A stretch of DNA of 64,000 nt from an uncultured Flavobacteriales bacterium (GTDB lineage Bacteria; Bacteroidota; Bacteroidia; Flavobacteriales_D; Parvicellaceae), in NCBI GenBank assembly GCA_943787725.1, contig CALSNM010000001.1, positions 186,001 to 250,000 on the forward strand, given 5' to 3'. Under the pieces are notes generated by a model that ran no database searches, had not been told where the DNA came from, and saw nothing but the letters and a program-made list of their open reading frames with translations. A program made the translations under genes and the position numbers. Shown one piece after another: positions 11,123 through 21,300 of the stretch (position 1 is the first letter of the stretch; each line of letters begins with the position of its first letter).

Positions 11123-11176
11123 GTGACATATTTAGCTATAATTAACCTCACCCATACGAAAAAACAATACCTTTAA

Positions 11177-11590
11177 ATGGTGGAAGAAAAAAACAATAAA
11201 ATAAAAGAAGATATAGATTTTAGTTATTTCGAAACTCAAGAGACTTGGGAGTTTTCCGAAAAACTAAAAAAACATGGAACCAAGGCTACTGAGGTGATGA
11301 AAACTTTTGTTTCAAAAATGGGAACTGAAGCAAAAGAAACCCATGAAGCATCCAAAATTATTGTCAAATTCTTGAAAGAAGGAACAGTAAATAAAGAGGA
11401 AGAACATGAACTAAAAACACAAATATATGACTTGTTTAAAATGGCAGGTATCGGAATTCCGTTTATGTTGATTCCTGGCTCAACTTTGCTCATGCCATTT
11501 TTAATTAAACTAGCGAATAAAAGAGGTATTGATTTGCTTCCCTCAGCATTTAAAACTGACGACGACGACACAGACTTACCTGAAGAATGA
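11177..11590 (+). CDS. LETM1-like domain protein
   Basis: C-terminal GIPFMLIPGSTLLMPFLIKLANKRGIDLLPSAF resembles the LETM1 core. Confidence 0.6.
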   Translation: MVEEKNNKIKEDIDFSYFETQETWEFSEKLKKHGTKATEVMKTFVSKMGTEAKETHEASKIIVKFLKEGTVNKEEEHELKTQIYDLFKMAGIGIPFMLIPGSTLLMPFLIKLANKRGIDLLPSAFKTDDDDTDLPEE

Positions 11591-11601
11591 AAATAAACTC
11601 T

Positions 11602-12363
11602 TTACCAAGCTTTAACCTTCTTTACTATACCATCTAGAGGGTTCACAACTAATGCATGCTTCGTTAGCTTCAAAGAATCAAACTTTTCATATGTTCCTTT
11701 TTGATCATAATGCTCTTCCAATGCTAAATCAACACGAATCTGTTTTCCCTCGCTGGGAAGTTTTATAGATACTGGAGGATTATTCATAAATGCATCTGAA
11801 AAATGAGAACTTACATCCTTATCTAAAAAATCATTCAACCCCCAGTTTCGATACTCTGGCGCTATTTTATTAATTCCATTTTTATCATGCAAGAATAATG
11901 TGAGTGTTGATTCTTGATCTACCCAAGTATATTTTGTTTTACAAAAAGCAACAATTCGTGAAGAATCAGATTGAATCCAATAAGTAATTTCATAACCGTC
12001 TTCTGTTTCTGAATCACCATCCCATTTTAAAGGTGTATTTTGAGTTCTAAAGCTGATATATCCATTCTTATAATTCAATGTATTCAATATAAACGTACCA
12101 TATTTGAAAGCGTCCTCTGGAGAATTATTTTCTATATCGTTTACACTTGTTCCAAAAAAATGCGAATAATAGTCGTCGATTTCAAAATCGATTATTGTTC
12201 CTGGAATAGCCACTGTATGGGTTGTAATGGGATTTCCCCCATCAATATTTTCCACTTTAACATCATGACAATCCGATACAATTTCAATATCTTCTTTTTG
12301 AATTTTATCTGGTTGACAGGCAAAGCAAAAAACCAAACCAATAATTGTAATCAATTTACCCAT
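11602..12363 (-). CDS. Putative lipoprotein of unknown function
   Basis: N-terminus LVFCFACQPDK lipobox; 4-nt ATGA-type junction with the upstream ABC transporter gene. Confidence 0.6.
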   Translation of the reverse strand: MGKLITIIGLVFCFACQPDKIQKEDIEIVSDCHDVKVENIDGGNPITTHTVAIPGTIIDFEIDDYYSHFFGTSVNDIENNSPEDAFKYGTFILNTLNYKNGYISFRTQNTPLKWDGDSETEDGYEITYWIQSDSSRIVAFCKTKYTWVDQESTLTLFLHDKNGINKIAPEYRNWGLNDFLDKDVSSHFSDAFMNNPPVSIKLPSEGKQIRVDLALEEHYDQKGTYEKFDSLKLTKHALVVNPLDGIVKKVKAW

Positions 12364-14195
12364 TAATGAAAATTTTGCATGTCAGTCAATTTCTTGTAAA
12401 CACCATTTTGACCTATTAATTCAGAATGACTACCTCTTTCGATAACTTCTCCTTTTTCCATTACCAAAATTTCATCGGCATGCTGGATCGTAGACAGCCT
12501 ATGTGCTATAACCAAAGATGTTCTGTTTTTCATAAGATTGGTCAATGCATCCTGAACCAATCGCTCACTTTCTGTATCCAAGGCAGAAGTCGCTTCATCC
12601 AAAATTAATATTGGAGGATTCTTTAAAACAGCTCTAGCTATACTCAACCTCTGTCTTTGGCCACCTGATAATTTACCTCCACTATCTCCGATATTAGTTT
12701 GGTATTCATTATCCAGTTTTTCTATGAACTCGTGTGCATTGGCAATTTTAGCAGCATGAATCACTTCTTCATTTGTAGCTGATCCCACCCCGAAGGCTAT
12801 ATTGTTAAACACTGTGTCATTGAACAATATAGACTGCTGTGTAACGATCCCTAATTGATCTCTTAGACTATTAAGTGTAACATCTTTGATGTTATTTCCA
12901 TCAATTAGTATTTCTCCTTCATCAAGGTCATAAAAACGAGGAAGCAAATCTGCTAATGTAGACTTCCCAGAGCCTGATTGCCCAACCAAGGCAATTGTTT
13001 TTCCAGCAGAAAGGATAAAGTTTACATTCTTTAAAACATATTCCTTTTCATATTTAAAACTTACATTTTTGTACTCAACGCTATTCTTAAATAAACCTAT
13101 ATTGGTTGCATTTGACTTATCAACAATTGAAACCTCTTCATCCGTTATTTCTTTAATTCGTGTCAAAGCGGCAATACCTCTACTTGCCTCATATATCGCC
13201 TTCGAAATAGCTTTAAATGGAGAAATTAATTGAGAGAACAAGACCAAGTAACCAATAAACAAGTCTGGTTCAAGCTCTCCTGAAAAAACCAAGTTTCCTC
13301 CAAACAGCAATACACCAGTAGTAGATACAATTCCTAAAAACTCACTGGACGGAGAGGCCAAATCCATTCTACGATAAAACTTAATCATTATCCGATATAA
13401 AGAATAATTTTTTTCTTCAAATCGTTGGCGTGTTCTTTCTTCCGCATTAAATCCTTTAATTATTCTTTGCCCACTGAGGGATTCTTCAACAGAAGACAGC
13501 AGATTTCCCGCGTTTTCTTGGCCTTGTTTAGCCTTCTTTTTCAACCCTTTGCCAATTAATGCTATCACCAATCCTGATAATGGCAAAAACACAACAATAA
13601 AAATAGATAGTTTCGCATTAATAATAAACAAGGTAATGATGTATCCAACAATATAAAATGGATCCTTAAAAGCTGCATTAATTGATGCCATTAAAGATAA
13701 CTCCACCTCCTTTACATCAGTTGTAAAACGAGACAGCAAGTCTCCTTTTTTCTCTTCGCTAAAAAAAGATAATTGCAAGCGTAATACCTTATTATGCAAT
13801 TTACTTCGTAAATCTCTTGATACTGCATGCAATGCTAATGATAGGAAAACAGCGCTTAGATAAGAAAATAGGTTTTTAAACAAGACTACCACAACTAGCG
13901 CTACACAAATAGCTACAAGCACATAATATGTGTCATGCTCAACTACCATTGCAGCCATTAGATAATTAATATATTCTAAAATTCCTTCCTGATTTAAGTT
14001 TGCCGTACCTTCATAATTAGCAATAACTTCTTTAAATTGATCTAAGTTTGTGTTGAACAATATCCTCAATAACGGAATGACCATTGCAAATGAAAACAAG
14101 GAAAATAACATCCCTAAAAGATTAAACATCAGGTTTAAACCAACAGCCTTTTTATATGGGCCAACTAATCTTATTAAATTAAAAAGGTTCTTCAA
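12363..14195 (-). CDS. ABC transporter permease/ATP-binding protein (MsbA-like)
   Basis: Six-TM N-terminal half; Walker A GQSGSGKST, signature LSGGQRQRLSIARA, ILDEATSALD. Confidence 0.92.
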   Translation of the reverse strand: MKNLFNLIRLVGPYKKAVGLNLMFNLLGMLFSLFSFAMVIPLLRILFNTNLDQFKEVIANYEGTANLNQEGILEYINYLMAAMVVEHDTYYVLVAICVALVVVVLFKNLFSYLSAVFLSLALHAVSRDLRSKLHNKVLRLQLSFFSEEKKGDLLSRFTTDVKEVELSLMASINAAFKDPFYIVGYIITLFIINAKLSIFIVVFLPLSGLVIALIGKGLKKKAKQGQENAGNLLSSVEESLSGQRIIKGFNAEERTRQRFEEKNYSLYRIMIKFYRRMDLASPSSEFLGIVSTTGVLLFGGNLVFSGELEPDLFIGYLVLFSQLISPFKAISKAIYEASRGIAALTRIKEITDEEVSIVDKSNATNIGLFKNSVEYKNVSFKYEKEYVLKNVNFILSAGKTIALVGQSGSGKSTLADLLPRFYDLDEGEILIDGNNIKDVTLNSLRDQLGIVTQQSILFNDTVFNNIAFGVGSATNEEVIHAAKIANAHEFIEKLDNEYQTNIGDSGGKLSGGQRQRLSIARAVLKNPPILILDEATSALDTESERLVQDALTNLMKNRTSLVIAHRLSTIQHADEILVMEKGEVIERGSHSELIGQNGVYKKLTDMQNFH

Positions 14196-14206
14196 TACAG
14201 TATATA

Positions 14207-14935
14207 TTAACGTCTAAATTTACTTTTAAAAATTGTTTGAATTCTCCAATTTACTTTTTGAATAAGCCCATTGGGTTTGTCATCCAACAATGACTTAAAT
14301 TTTCCATTATGGCTTCCTTGTTCAGCAATAGTAGGATGAATCCAATATATGTCAAATAACCCTTTCCGGCATATTATTGTATACATAGAATCAATAAATG
14401 AGTGACATTTATTTTCATAAATATTACCCAAAATAGCTTTTGCAGTTTCCTTTGTTACTAAATATGCTCCACCAAACCTAACCCGATCTTCTTTATACAA
14501 ATGCTTACCTTCAACCTCTTCCTTTTTGGATATGTATTTCTTGTTATTTTCTAATGCCAGAAAATACTTATCAGTAATTTGATACTCTTCTATCGACGTT
14601 TCTTCGAGTGCTTTATTGCAAATATTTACAAAGTTTTTATCTAAAAAGATGTCGTCCTCCAAAATCAATACCCTACTAAGATCTCTTTTCACAATCTCCT
14701 CGAGAATATAAATGTGCTTAACTGCACAAGAAACGGCAGGTGTTATTTCCGCCAACATATCACCCGTAAAATACTTTTGATGAATTACGGAAGTAATTTC
14801 TTTTATGTCTCCTCGCAGCATAAATTCAAAGGAAATATCATGGCGATTCATTTCTTCTTTAACAGATTTCGCTCGATCTTCCGCCCCTTCACTGACATGA
14901 ACTATGAATGTATGGTCTACATTTAATTTTTCCAT
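14207..14935 (-). CDS. Glycosyltransferase family 25 (LPS-type) protein
   Basis: AVSCAVKHIYILEEIVKRDLSRVLILEDDIFLDKNF; GGAYLVTKETAKAIL. Confidence 0.75.
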   Translation of the reverse strand: MEKLNVDHTFIVHVSEGAEDRAKSVKEEMNRHDISFEFMLRGDIKEITSVIHQKYFTGDMLAEITPAVSCAVKHIYILEEIVKRDLSRVLILEDDIFLDKNFVNICNKALEETSIEEYQITDKYFLALENNKKYISKKEEVEGKHLYKEDRVRFGGAYLVTKETAKAILGNIYENKCHSFIDSMYTIICRKGLFDIYWIHPTIAEQGSHNGKFKSLLDDKPNGLIQKVNWRIQTIFKSKFRR

Positions 14936-15115
14936 CCAACGGTAAAGTTAGACATCCTACTATAATTTATAAAATATTCTCAAGATTAATATTAATCCTG
15001 CTAAACAGACAATTAAGCGAATTATCATTTTTGCGATTAATAAAAACGATAAAAGGGTATTCTTCTTATCAGATTAATTTTACCTTTAAACCAAATAACA
15101 ATTAAGAAAATATTT

Positions 15116-15808
15116 ATGTACAATTTTGATAAAGACGAATTCAAAAAATTCGCGACAAAGCACCAAGGTATCTCAAGTATGGTGTTTGACGATTATATGT
15201 CGGCAGTGTCTAATGTCCCTCTTGGAATGACTCCTAATATTATAGAAGAAAGACAAATGAACGTTGCAGTAATGGACGTTTTTTCTCGTTTGATGATGGA
15301 TAGAATTATTTTTTTAGGAACTGGAATTGATGACTACGTTGCAAATATTATTACTGCTCAATTATTATTCTTAGAGTCAATGGACCCGCAAAAAGATATT
15401 CAAATTTACTTGAATTCTCCAGGGGGTTCTGTTTATGCTGGTCTAGGGATTTATGACACCATGCAATATATCAATCCGGATGTTGCAACTATTTGCACAG
15501 GTATGGCAGCTTCAATGGGGGCTGTTTTATTATGTGCTGGTGCTGAAGGAAAACGGACTGCACTGAAGCACTCTAGGGTTATGATTCATCAGCCATTGGG
15601 AGGTGCTCAAGGTCAAGCTTCTGATATTGAAATTACGGCTCGAGAGATTCAAAAATTAAAGAAAGAATTGTACGAGATAATCGCTACGCACTCAGGAAAA
15701 ACTTACGATGAAGTTTGGAATGATAGTGATAGAGATTATTGGATGATTGCTGAAGAAGCAAAAAAATATGGAATGATTGATGAGGTTTTAATTAGAAAAC
15801 CCAAATAA
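15116..15808 (+). CDS. clpP: ATP-dependent Clp protease proteolytic subunit
   Basis: YLNSPGGSVYAGLGIYDTMQ, CTGMAASMGAVLL, MIHQPLGGAQGQASDIEI. Confidence 0.97.
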   Translation: MYNFDKDEFKKFATKHQGISSMVFDDYMSAVSNVPLGMTPNIIEERQMNVAVMDVFSRLMMDRIIFLGTGIDDYVANIITAQLLFLESMDPQKDIQIYLNSPGGSVYAGLGIYDTMQYINPDVATICTGMAASMGAVLLCAGAEGKRTALKHSRVMIHQPLGGAQGQASDIEITAREIQKLKKELYEIIATHSGKTYDEVWNDSDRDYWMIAEEAKKYGMIDEVLIRKPK

Positions 15809-15823
15809 GATAAATTAACATCG

Positions 15824-15860
15824 AAAAAAGTAGAAGCAATTGTCCTTCTACTTTTTTTTT
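15824..15860 (+). terminator. Intrinsic terminator after clpP
   Basis: Perfect 13-bp stem AAAAAAGTAGAAG / CTTCTACTTTTTT with T tract. Confidence 0.9.
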
Positions 15861-15893
15861 ACCCAAAATTTAAAAAAATATGGAAATTCACAC

Positions 15894-17345
15894 ATGAGAA
15901 AACACCTCAAAAATATCTTATTATTATCCATTGTAATTATAAGCTTCATTATGCATTACAAACATTTTTCAAAAGATATAATAAGTATTCATTCATGGAG
16001 GCAAACTCAGACACAAACAACTATAAACAATTTCTATGAAGAGGACATGAATATCCTCAATCCCCGTAGAAATGAGAGAGGCAATGGTGATGGAATATTC
16101 CGAATGGAATTTCCATTAATGCAATGGCTCGTAGCAAGCTCTTATTATCTATTTGGAAACAGCATTCTAGTTACAAGGCTATTTATGTTTGGAATAGGTA
16201 TTCTATCAGTGTTAGGTATTCACCAACTATTACTTTCGCTATTTAGAAAAGAAATGCTAGCTATTATAGGAGCTTGGGCCTTTAATTTTTCACCCAGTTT
16301 TTTTTATTATACAATTAACCCTTTACCTGATAATTTAGCATTATGCTGCGCTATTTGGGGGCTTGTATTGTTCTTTAAGTGGACTGAATCTAAAAAGCAT
16401 ACACCGTTAATTTTGTGCGGCATTTTACTAAGTATTGGAGCCCTTTGTAAACTTCCGTTTATTCTTTATTTTATTGTTCCTGCGGTTTATTTATTAAGGA
16501 GTATTATAAAATCTCAGCAGTACAAAAAACACATATTACAAGGATTGCTCGTTTTCACTTCTTTACTATTTCCGTTACTTTGGTACATAACTGTAATACC
16601 CAAGTGGAAGGGAAACGGCATTGTAAGTGGCATGCTTGACAATAGTACTAGCTTTTCTACTCTTGTAGATTATTTAACCCATAACCTTATCTCTACACTT
16701 CCTGAGTTACTGCTAAACTATGGCTCTGTATTATTCTTCATCGCTGGCTTCTATTTTCTTTTTAAGAAAAAAGCTTTTAGAAACTCGCATTTCCTTTTAA
16801 TCATTGCGTTAAGCTTTAGTGCTTTGGCTTATTTCGTTTTCGAAATAAATATGATAGCGAAAATCCACGATTACTATTTATTTCCATTTTACCCGTTGTT
16901 GTTTATGCTCGTTGGATATGGTGCTTTTCATATTTATACAATGGACAAGAAAATCTTTAAAATAATCACTATTTCTCTGTTATGTGCCCTGCCAATTACT
17001 TGCTATATTCGCATGTACGAAAGATGGATTCCTGAATCACCAGGTTTCAATAGAGACCTTTTAGAACACAAATCGGAATTAAGAGAAATAGTACCTGAAG
17101 ATGCTCTAGTTATTATTGGAAATGATGTTTCACGCTACATTTCCTTCTACTATATCCATAAAAAAGGATGGGGGTTTGACAATGATAATTTAACCTCGGA
17201 CAAATTAAAGACTATGATTGATAATGGAGCTGAATTTTTGTATTCTGATTCGAGAAAAGTAGATTCCAACGATCTTATTACTCCTCATTTGGATGAATTA
17301 ATTTTGAAAAAAGGCTCAATAAAAGTTTTCCGTTTGAAACATTAA
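15894..17345 (+). CDS. Membrane glycosyltransferase (ArnT/PMT-like, GT-C)
   Basis: Start set at ATG 15894 because the ORF-track start at 15840 lies in the clpP terminator; HSWRQTQTQTTINNFY, FRMEFPLMQWL, many TM segments. Confidence 0.75.
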   Translation: MRKHLKNILLLSIVIISFIMHYKHFSKDIISIHSWRQTQTQTTINNFYEEDMNILNPRRNERGNGDGIFRMEFPLMQWLVASSYYLFGNSILVTRLFMFGIGILSVLGIHQLLLSLFRKEMLAIIGAWAFNFSPSFFYYTINPLPDNLALCCAIWGLVLFFKWTESKKHTPLILCGILLSIGALCKLPFILYFIVPAVYLLRSIIKSQQYKKHILQGLLVFTSLLFPLLWYITVIPKWKGNGIVSGMLDNSTSFSTLVDYLTHNLISTLPELLLNYGSVLFFIAGFYFLFKKKAFRNSHFLLIIALSFSALAYFVFEINMIAKIHDYYLFPFYPLLFMLVGYGAFHIYTMDKKIFKIITISLLCALPITCYIRMYERWIPESPGFNRDLLEHKSELREIVPEDALVIIGNDVSRYISFYYIHKKGWGFDNDNLTSDKLKTMIDNGAEFLYSDSRKVDSNDLITPHLDELILKKGSIKVFRLKH

Positions 17346-17917
17346 TGGTTATGAATTATCAGATAATTAAAGCAGCTTCTTTTACAACTACTCCTTGGAG
17401 CGGAGGGACCACTACTGAATTATTTATTTACCCAATGCTCTCGAAATATGCAACCAGAAATTTTAATTTTCGATTAAGTACTGCAACTGTTAATGTTCAA
17501 GAATCCACTTTCACATCACTTCCCGGAATAACGAGAACACTGATGGTTTTGGAGGGTGAAATGACTCTCTTACATAAGTCTCATCACACAGCAAAACTAG
17601 GCAAATTCGATTCTGATAATTTTAAAGGTGATTGGAATACCACTTCAATAGGAAAATGTTTGGATTTTAACCTCATGACCATGGAAAACACCCAAGGCAC
17701 AGTGGAGTCTCTTCATGTGAATAAAGGAAAACAGGTTACTTTTTCATTTTCAGACAACATTCAGCATCTATTAATTTACGTTCACTCAGGTCAAATAAAA
17801 ATAGAAAATAAATCGATTGAGACTGTTGATCTAGTTGTATTCGAAACCCATTCTAAATCAATTGAAATTATCAGCTTAGAAAATTGTGACTTGATAATCA
17901 GTAAAATTTTTCAATAG
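17345..17917 (+). CDS. HutD/Ves family protein
   Basis: TTTPWSGGTTTELFIYP; FRLSTATVNVQESTFTSLPGITRTLMVLEGEM. Confidence 0.8.
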   Translation: MVMNYQIIKAASFTTTPWSGGTTTELFIYPMLSKYATRNFNFRLSTATVNVQESTFTSLPGITRTLMVLEGEMTLLHKSHHTAKLGKFDSDNFKGDWNTTSIGKCLDFNLMTMENTQGTVESLHVNKGKQVTFSFSDNIQHLLIYVHSGQIKIENKSIETVDLVVFETHSKSIEIISLENCDLIISKIFQ

Positions 17918-17980
17918 GAATTATCAAAAAATCACTGCATCAATTGCAAAAATATAGTCTTAGTGTTTAGTGACTGCTTC

Positions 17981-18319
17981 TTACAATAAGTCCAAAACAT
18001 TCTCTGGAGGTCTGCCTAAAATGGCTTTGTTATCACAAACTACAATAGGCCTTTCAATTAGCTTAGGGTATTGAACCATAGCACTGATCCATTCTTCATC
18101 TGAAAGTATTTGTCCCTTAAAGTTTTCTTTATAATCGGCCTCGCCTTTTCTAAGCAATTTCTCAGGCTTAATTCCCAATAATTTTATTATTGAGCTAAGT
18201 TCTTTTTCAGAAGGAATTACTTTCAAATATTCAATTATTTCAACTTCAACACCTTTCTCTTTTATGAGGATTAAGGTCTGTCGGCTTTTAGAACATCTAG
18301 GGTTATGATAAATTTTCAT
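17981..18319 (-). CDS. ArsC/Spx-family arsenate reductase-like protein
   Basis: MKIYHNPRCSKSRQTL, YKENFKG, IERPIVV, AILGRPPENVLDLL. Confidence 0.88.
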   Translation of the reverse strand: MKIYHNPRCSKSRQTLILIKEKGVEVEIIEYLKVIPSEKELSSIIKLLGIKPEKLLRKGEADYKENFKGQILSDEEWISAMVQYPKLIERPIVVCDNKAILGRPPENVLDLL

Positions 18320-18328
18320 TGTAATTAA

Positions 18329-21300
18329 TTATCTCATCAAATGTACAAAACCCGTTTTTATTTGCTCCTCGTCACTGCAAACGTCTGTGAATAAAATCTC
18401 AAAATAATACACGCCTTCGTTAATCGTTTTATCCTTCATACTTATCCCATCCCAATGATTAAATGGATCGTCGGTTACAAATACTTTTTTTCCCCATCTA
18501 TTCCAAATAGTTAAACGAAATGTCTCAGAACCATTAACATTTACAAACGTTAATAAATCATTTTGCCCATCTCCATTTGGAGTAAATACATTTGGTATTA
18601 TAACATCGGTGCTAATATTTCCAAAGAAAGGAACTTCACTAGATATAACTTCCATTAAATTACAGGTAAAATCAAAAGCTGTTAAACTTAAATCATATAT
18701 TCCCGCTTCAGTGTAATAATAGGCAATGCTGTCAGCATAAAAAACATCTCCATTACCCATGTCCCAAATTAATGAATCTGCCGCTGTTCCCGAGAAATTG
18801 AGCTCAACGAGCATACTATCTCCTCCACAAGGAGGAGGAGGGGTAAAGTTTATCTCCGCAGAAAATTGTTCCGCTTGAATAAGATTAACATTGAAATAAG
18901 CAGTATCAGCAATATTGCAAGTACTAGAATCTATTGCAATATAGGTTACTATGTAAGTTCCACTATCTAAAAATGTATTTGTTGGGTTAACTTCTGTAGA
19001 GGTATTACCATCTCCAAAATCCCAAAGTTGTGAAGCCGCAGTTCCAGAAGAAGTAAAGCCTATAGAAAAAGGAGGAAGTGTACACAAAGTGGTATCTTCC
19101 GGAGCAGCAGCCACTGCTAAAGAACTGTCTGTTATAAAATTAAAAGTTTCTAAAATGCTCGTATCACCTCCACAATAATCCCATGCCGTGATTACAATGT
19201 CATAAATACCGGTAGTTGTATAGTTGTATGAAATGGATGTTGAATCTTCAAATGTTGTTCCATCTCCCATGTCCCAATGAGTAGAATCAATTCCCGTTCC
19301 GGAAATATCTATATTAACCATTACCGAATCTGGGTCTGCACAGGGAGGTATAATGGGGAGATTAAAACTAGCATTAAAAGTTGGTGCTTGAATGAGCTCC
19401 ACAGTAAAGGGTACGGTATCGGCTATATTGCACGTATTAGAGTCTATTGCAATAAATTGTACCGTGTAAGTCCCCGCAGTTGCAAAAGTATTGGTAGGAT
19501 TTTGAGCTGTAGAAGTATTTCCATCTCCAAAATCCCAAGAAACATAAGGTGTTGACCCATCCGAAGTAAAAGGAATAGCAAAAGGAGGATTCGAACAGAG
19601 CGTGGTATCCGCTGGCGCATTTGCCGTAGCGGTGGAAAACGTGGAAATAAAATGCAGTGTATCGTATATTGTATCGCTTATATTACAAGTCAAATCCCAA
19701 GCGATGACCTCAATTGGATAAATACCTTCTGTGGTATAACTATAAGAAATGGAAGTCGAATCAGCAAAGATAGTTCCATCGCCCATATTCCATTGAGTTG
19801 AATCAATTCCTGTTCCTGAAATATCTGCATCAACGGTTACCGATGATGGGTCAGAACAAGGCGGTATAACCGGAATATTAAAACTAGCATTAAAAGTTGG
19901 CGCTTGAACGAGCTCCACAGTAAAAGGAACTGTGTCGGCTATATTGCACGTGTTAGAGTCTATTGCAATAAATTGCACCGTGTAAGTCCCCGCAGTTGCA
20001 AAAGTATTGGTTGGGTTTTGAGCTGTAGAAGTATTTCCATCTCCAAAATCCCAAGAGACATAAGGTGTTGACCCATCCGAAGTAAAAGGAATTGCAAAAG
20101 GAGGATTCGAACAAAGCGTGGTATCCGCTGGTGCATTCGCCGTTGCAGTAGACAAAGTTGTAATAAAATGCAATGTATCGTATATTGTATCGCTTATATT
20201 ACAAGTCAAATCCCAAGCAATGACCTCAATTGGATAAATACCTTCTGTGGTATAACTATAAGAAATGGAAGTCGAATCAGCAAAGATAGTTCCATCGCCC
20301 ATATTCCATTGAGTTGAATCAATTCCTGTTCCTGAAATATCTGCATCAACGGTTACCGATGATGGGTCAGAACAAGGTGGTATAACCGGAATATTAAAAC
20401 TAGCATTAAAAGTTGGCGCTTGAATGAGCTCCACAGTAAAAGGAACTGTGTCGGCTATATTGCACGTGTTAGAGTCTATTGCAATAAATTGCACCGTGTA
20501 AGTACCCGCAGTTGCAAAAGTATTGGTTGGATTTTGAGCTGCAGAAGTATTTCCATCTCCAAAATCCCAAGAGACATAAGGTGTTGACCCATCCGAAGTA
20601 AAAGGAATTGCAAAAGGAGGATTCGAACAAAGCGTGGTATCCGCTGGTGCATTCGCCGTTGCAGTAGACAAAGTTGTAATAAAATGCAATGTATCGTATA
20701 TTGTATCGCTTATATTACAAGTCAAATCCCAAGCAATGACCTCAATTGGGTAAATACCTTCTATGGTATAATCATGAGCAATTGTATTAAGATTTGTATA
20801 AATTGTTCCATCTCCCATATTCCATTCTGTAGAGTCGATACCAATACCTGTGATGGATGCATTAACAGTAACCGAGGCAGGATCTGAACAAGGAGGAATA
20901 ACCGGCAGGTTAAAACTTGCATCGAAAGTTGGTGCCTGTTCAATGTCAACATTAAAATAAGCCGTATCCCGGATATTACAGCTAGCAAGATCAATTGCGA
21001 TAAACGTAACCACATATGACCCTGTGTCAGAATAAGTATAAGTCGGGTTTTGGTCTGCAGAAGTCCCACCATCTCCAAAAATCCATTCTTGTTGCGGTGT
21101 TGACCCGCTTGATGTGAAGTTTACAGTGTAATCTGTGGAGCATAGAGTAATATTTGCAGGAACAGTGGCTTGCGCTTCGATTCCTTGGAAATTCATGTCG
21201 AATTTAATTACGCCCATATTGCATGCTGCACCACTTGTAGTTGACCAAACACCTGGAGTCGTTGGAAAATCACCTGTACCGCAAGCAGCGCAAACAGATT

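Noticed and set aside
15840-15893. N-terminal extension of the GT-C glycosyltransferase ORF
   Set aside because: Encoded by the 3' arm of the clpP terminator; ATG 15894 is the likely start.
19366-20770. Repeats considered as a CRISPR array or mobile element
   Set aside because: The 516-bp unit is fully coding in the PKD gene; no short repeats/spacers, no transposase, no terminal inverted repeats.
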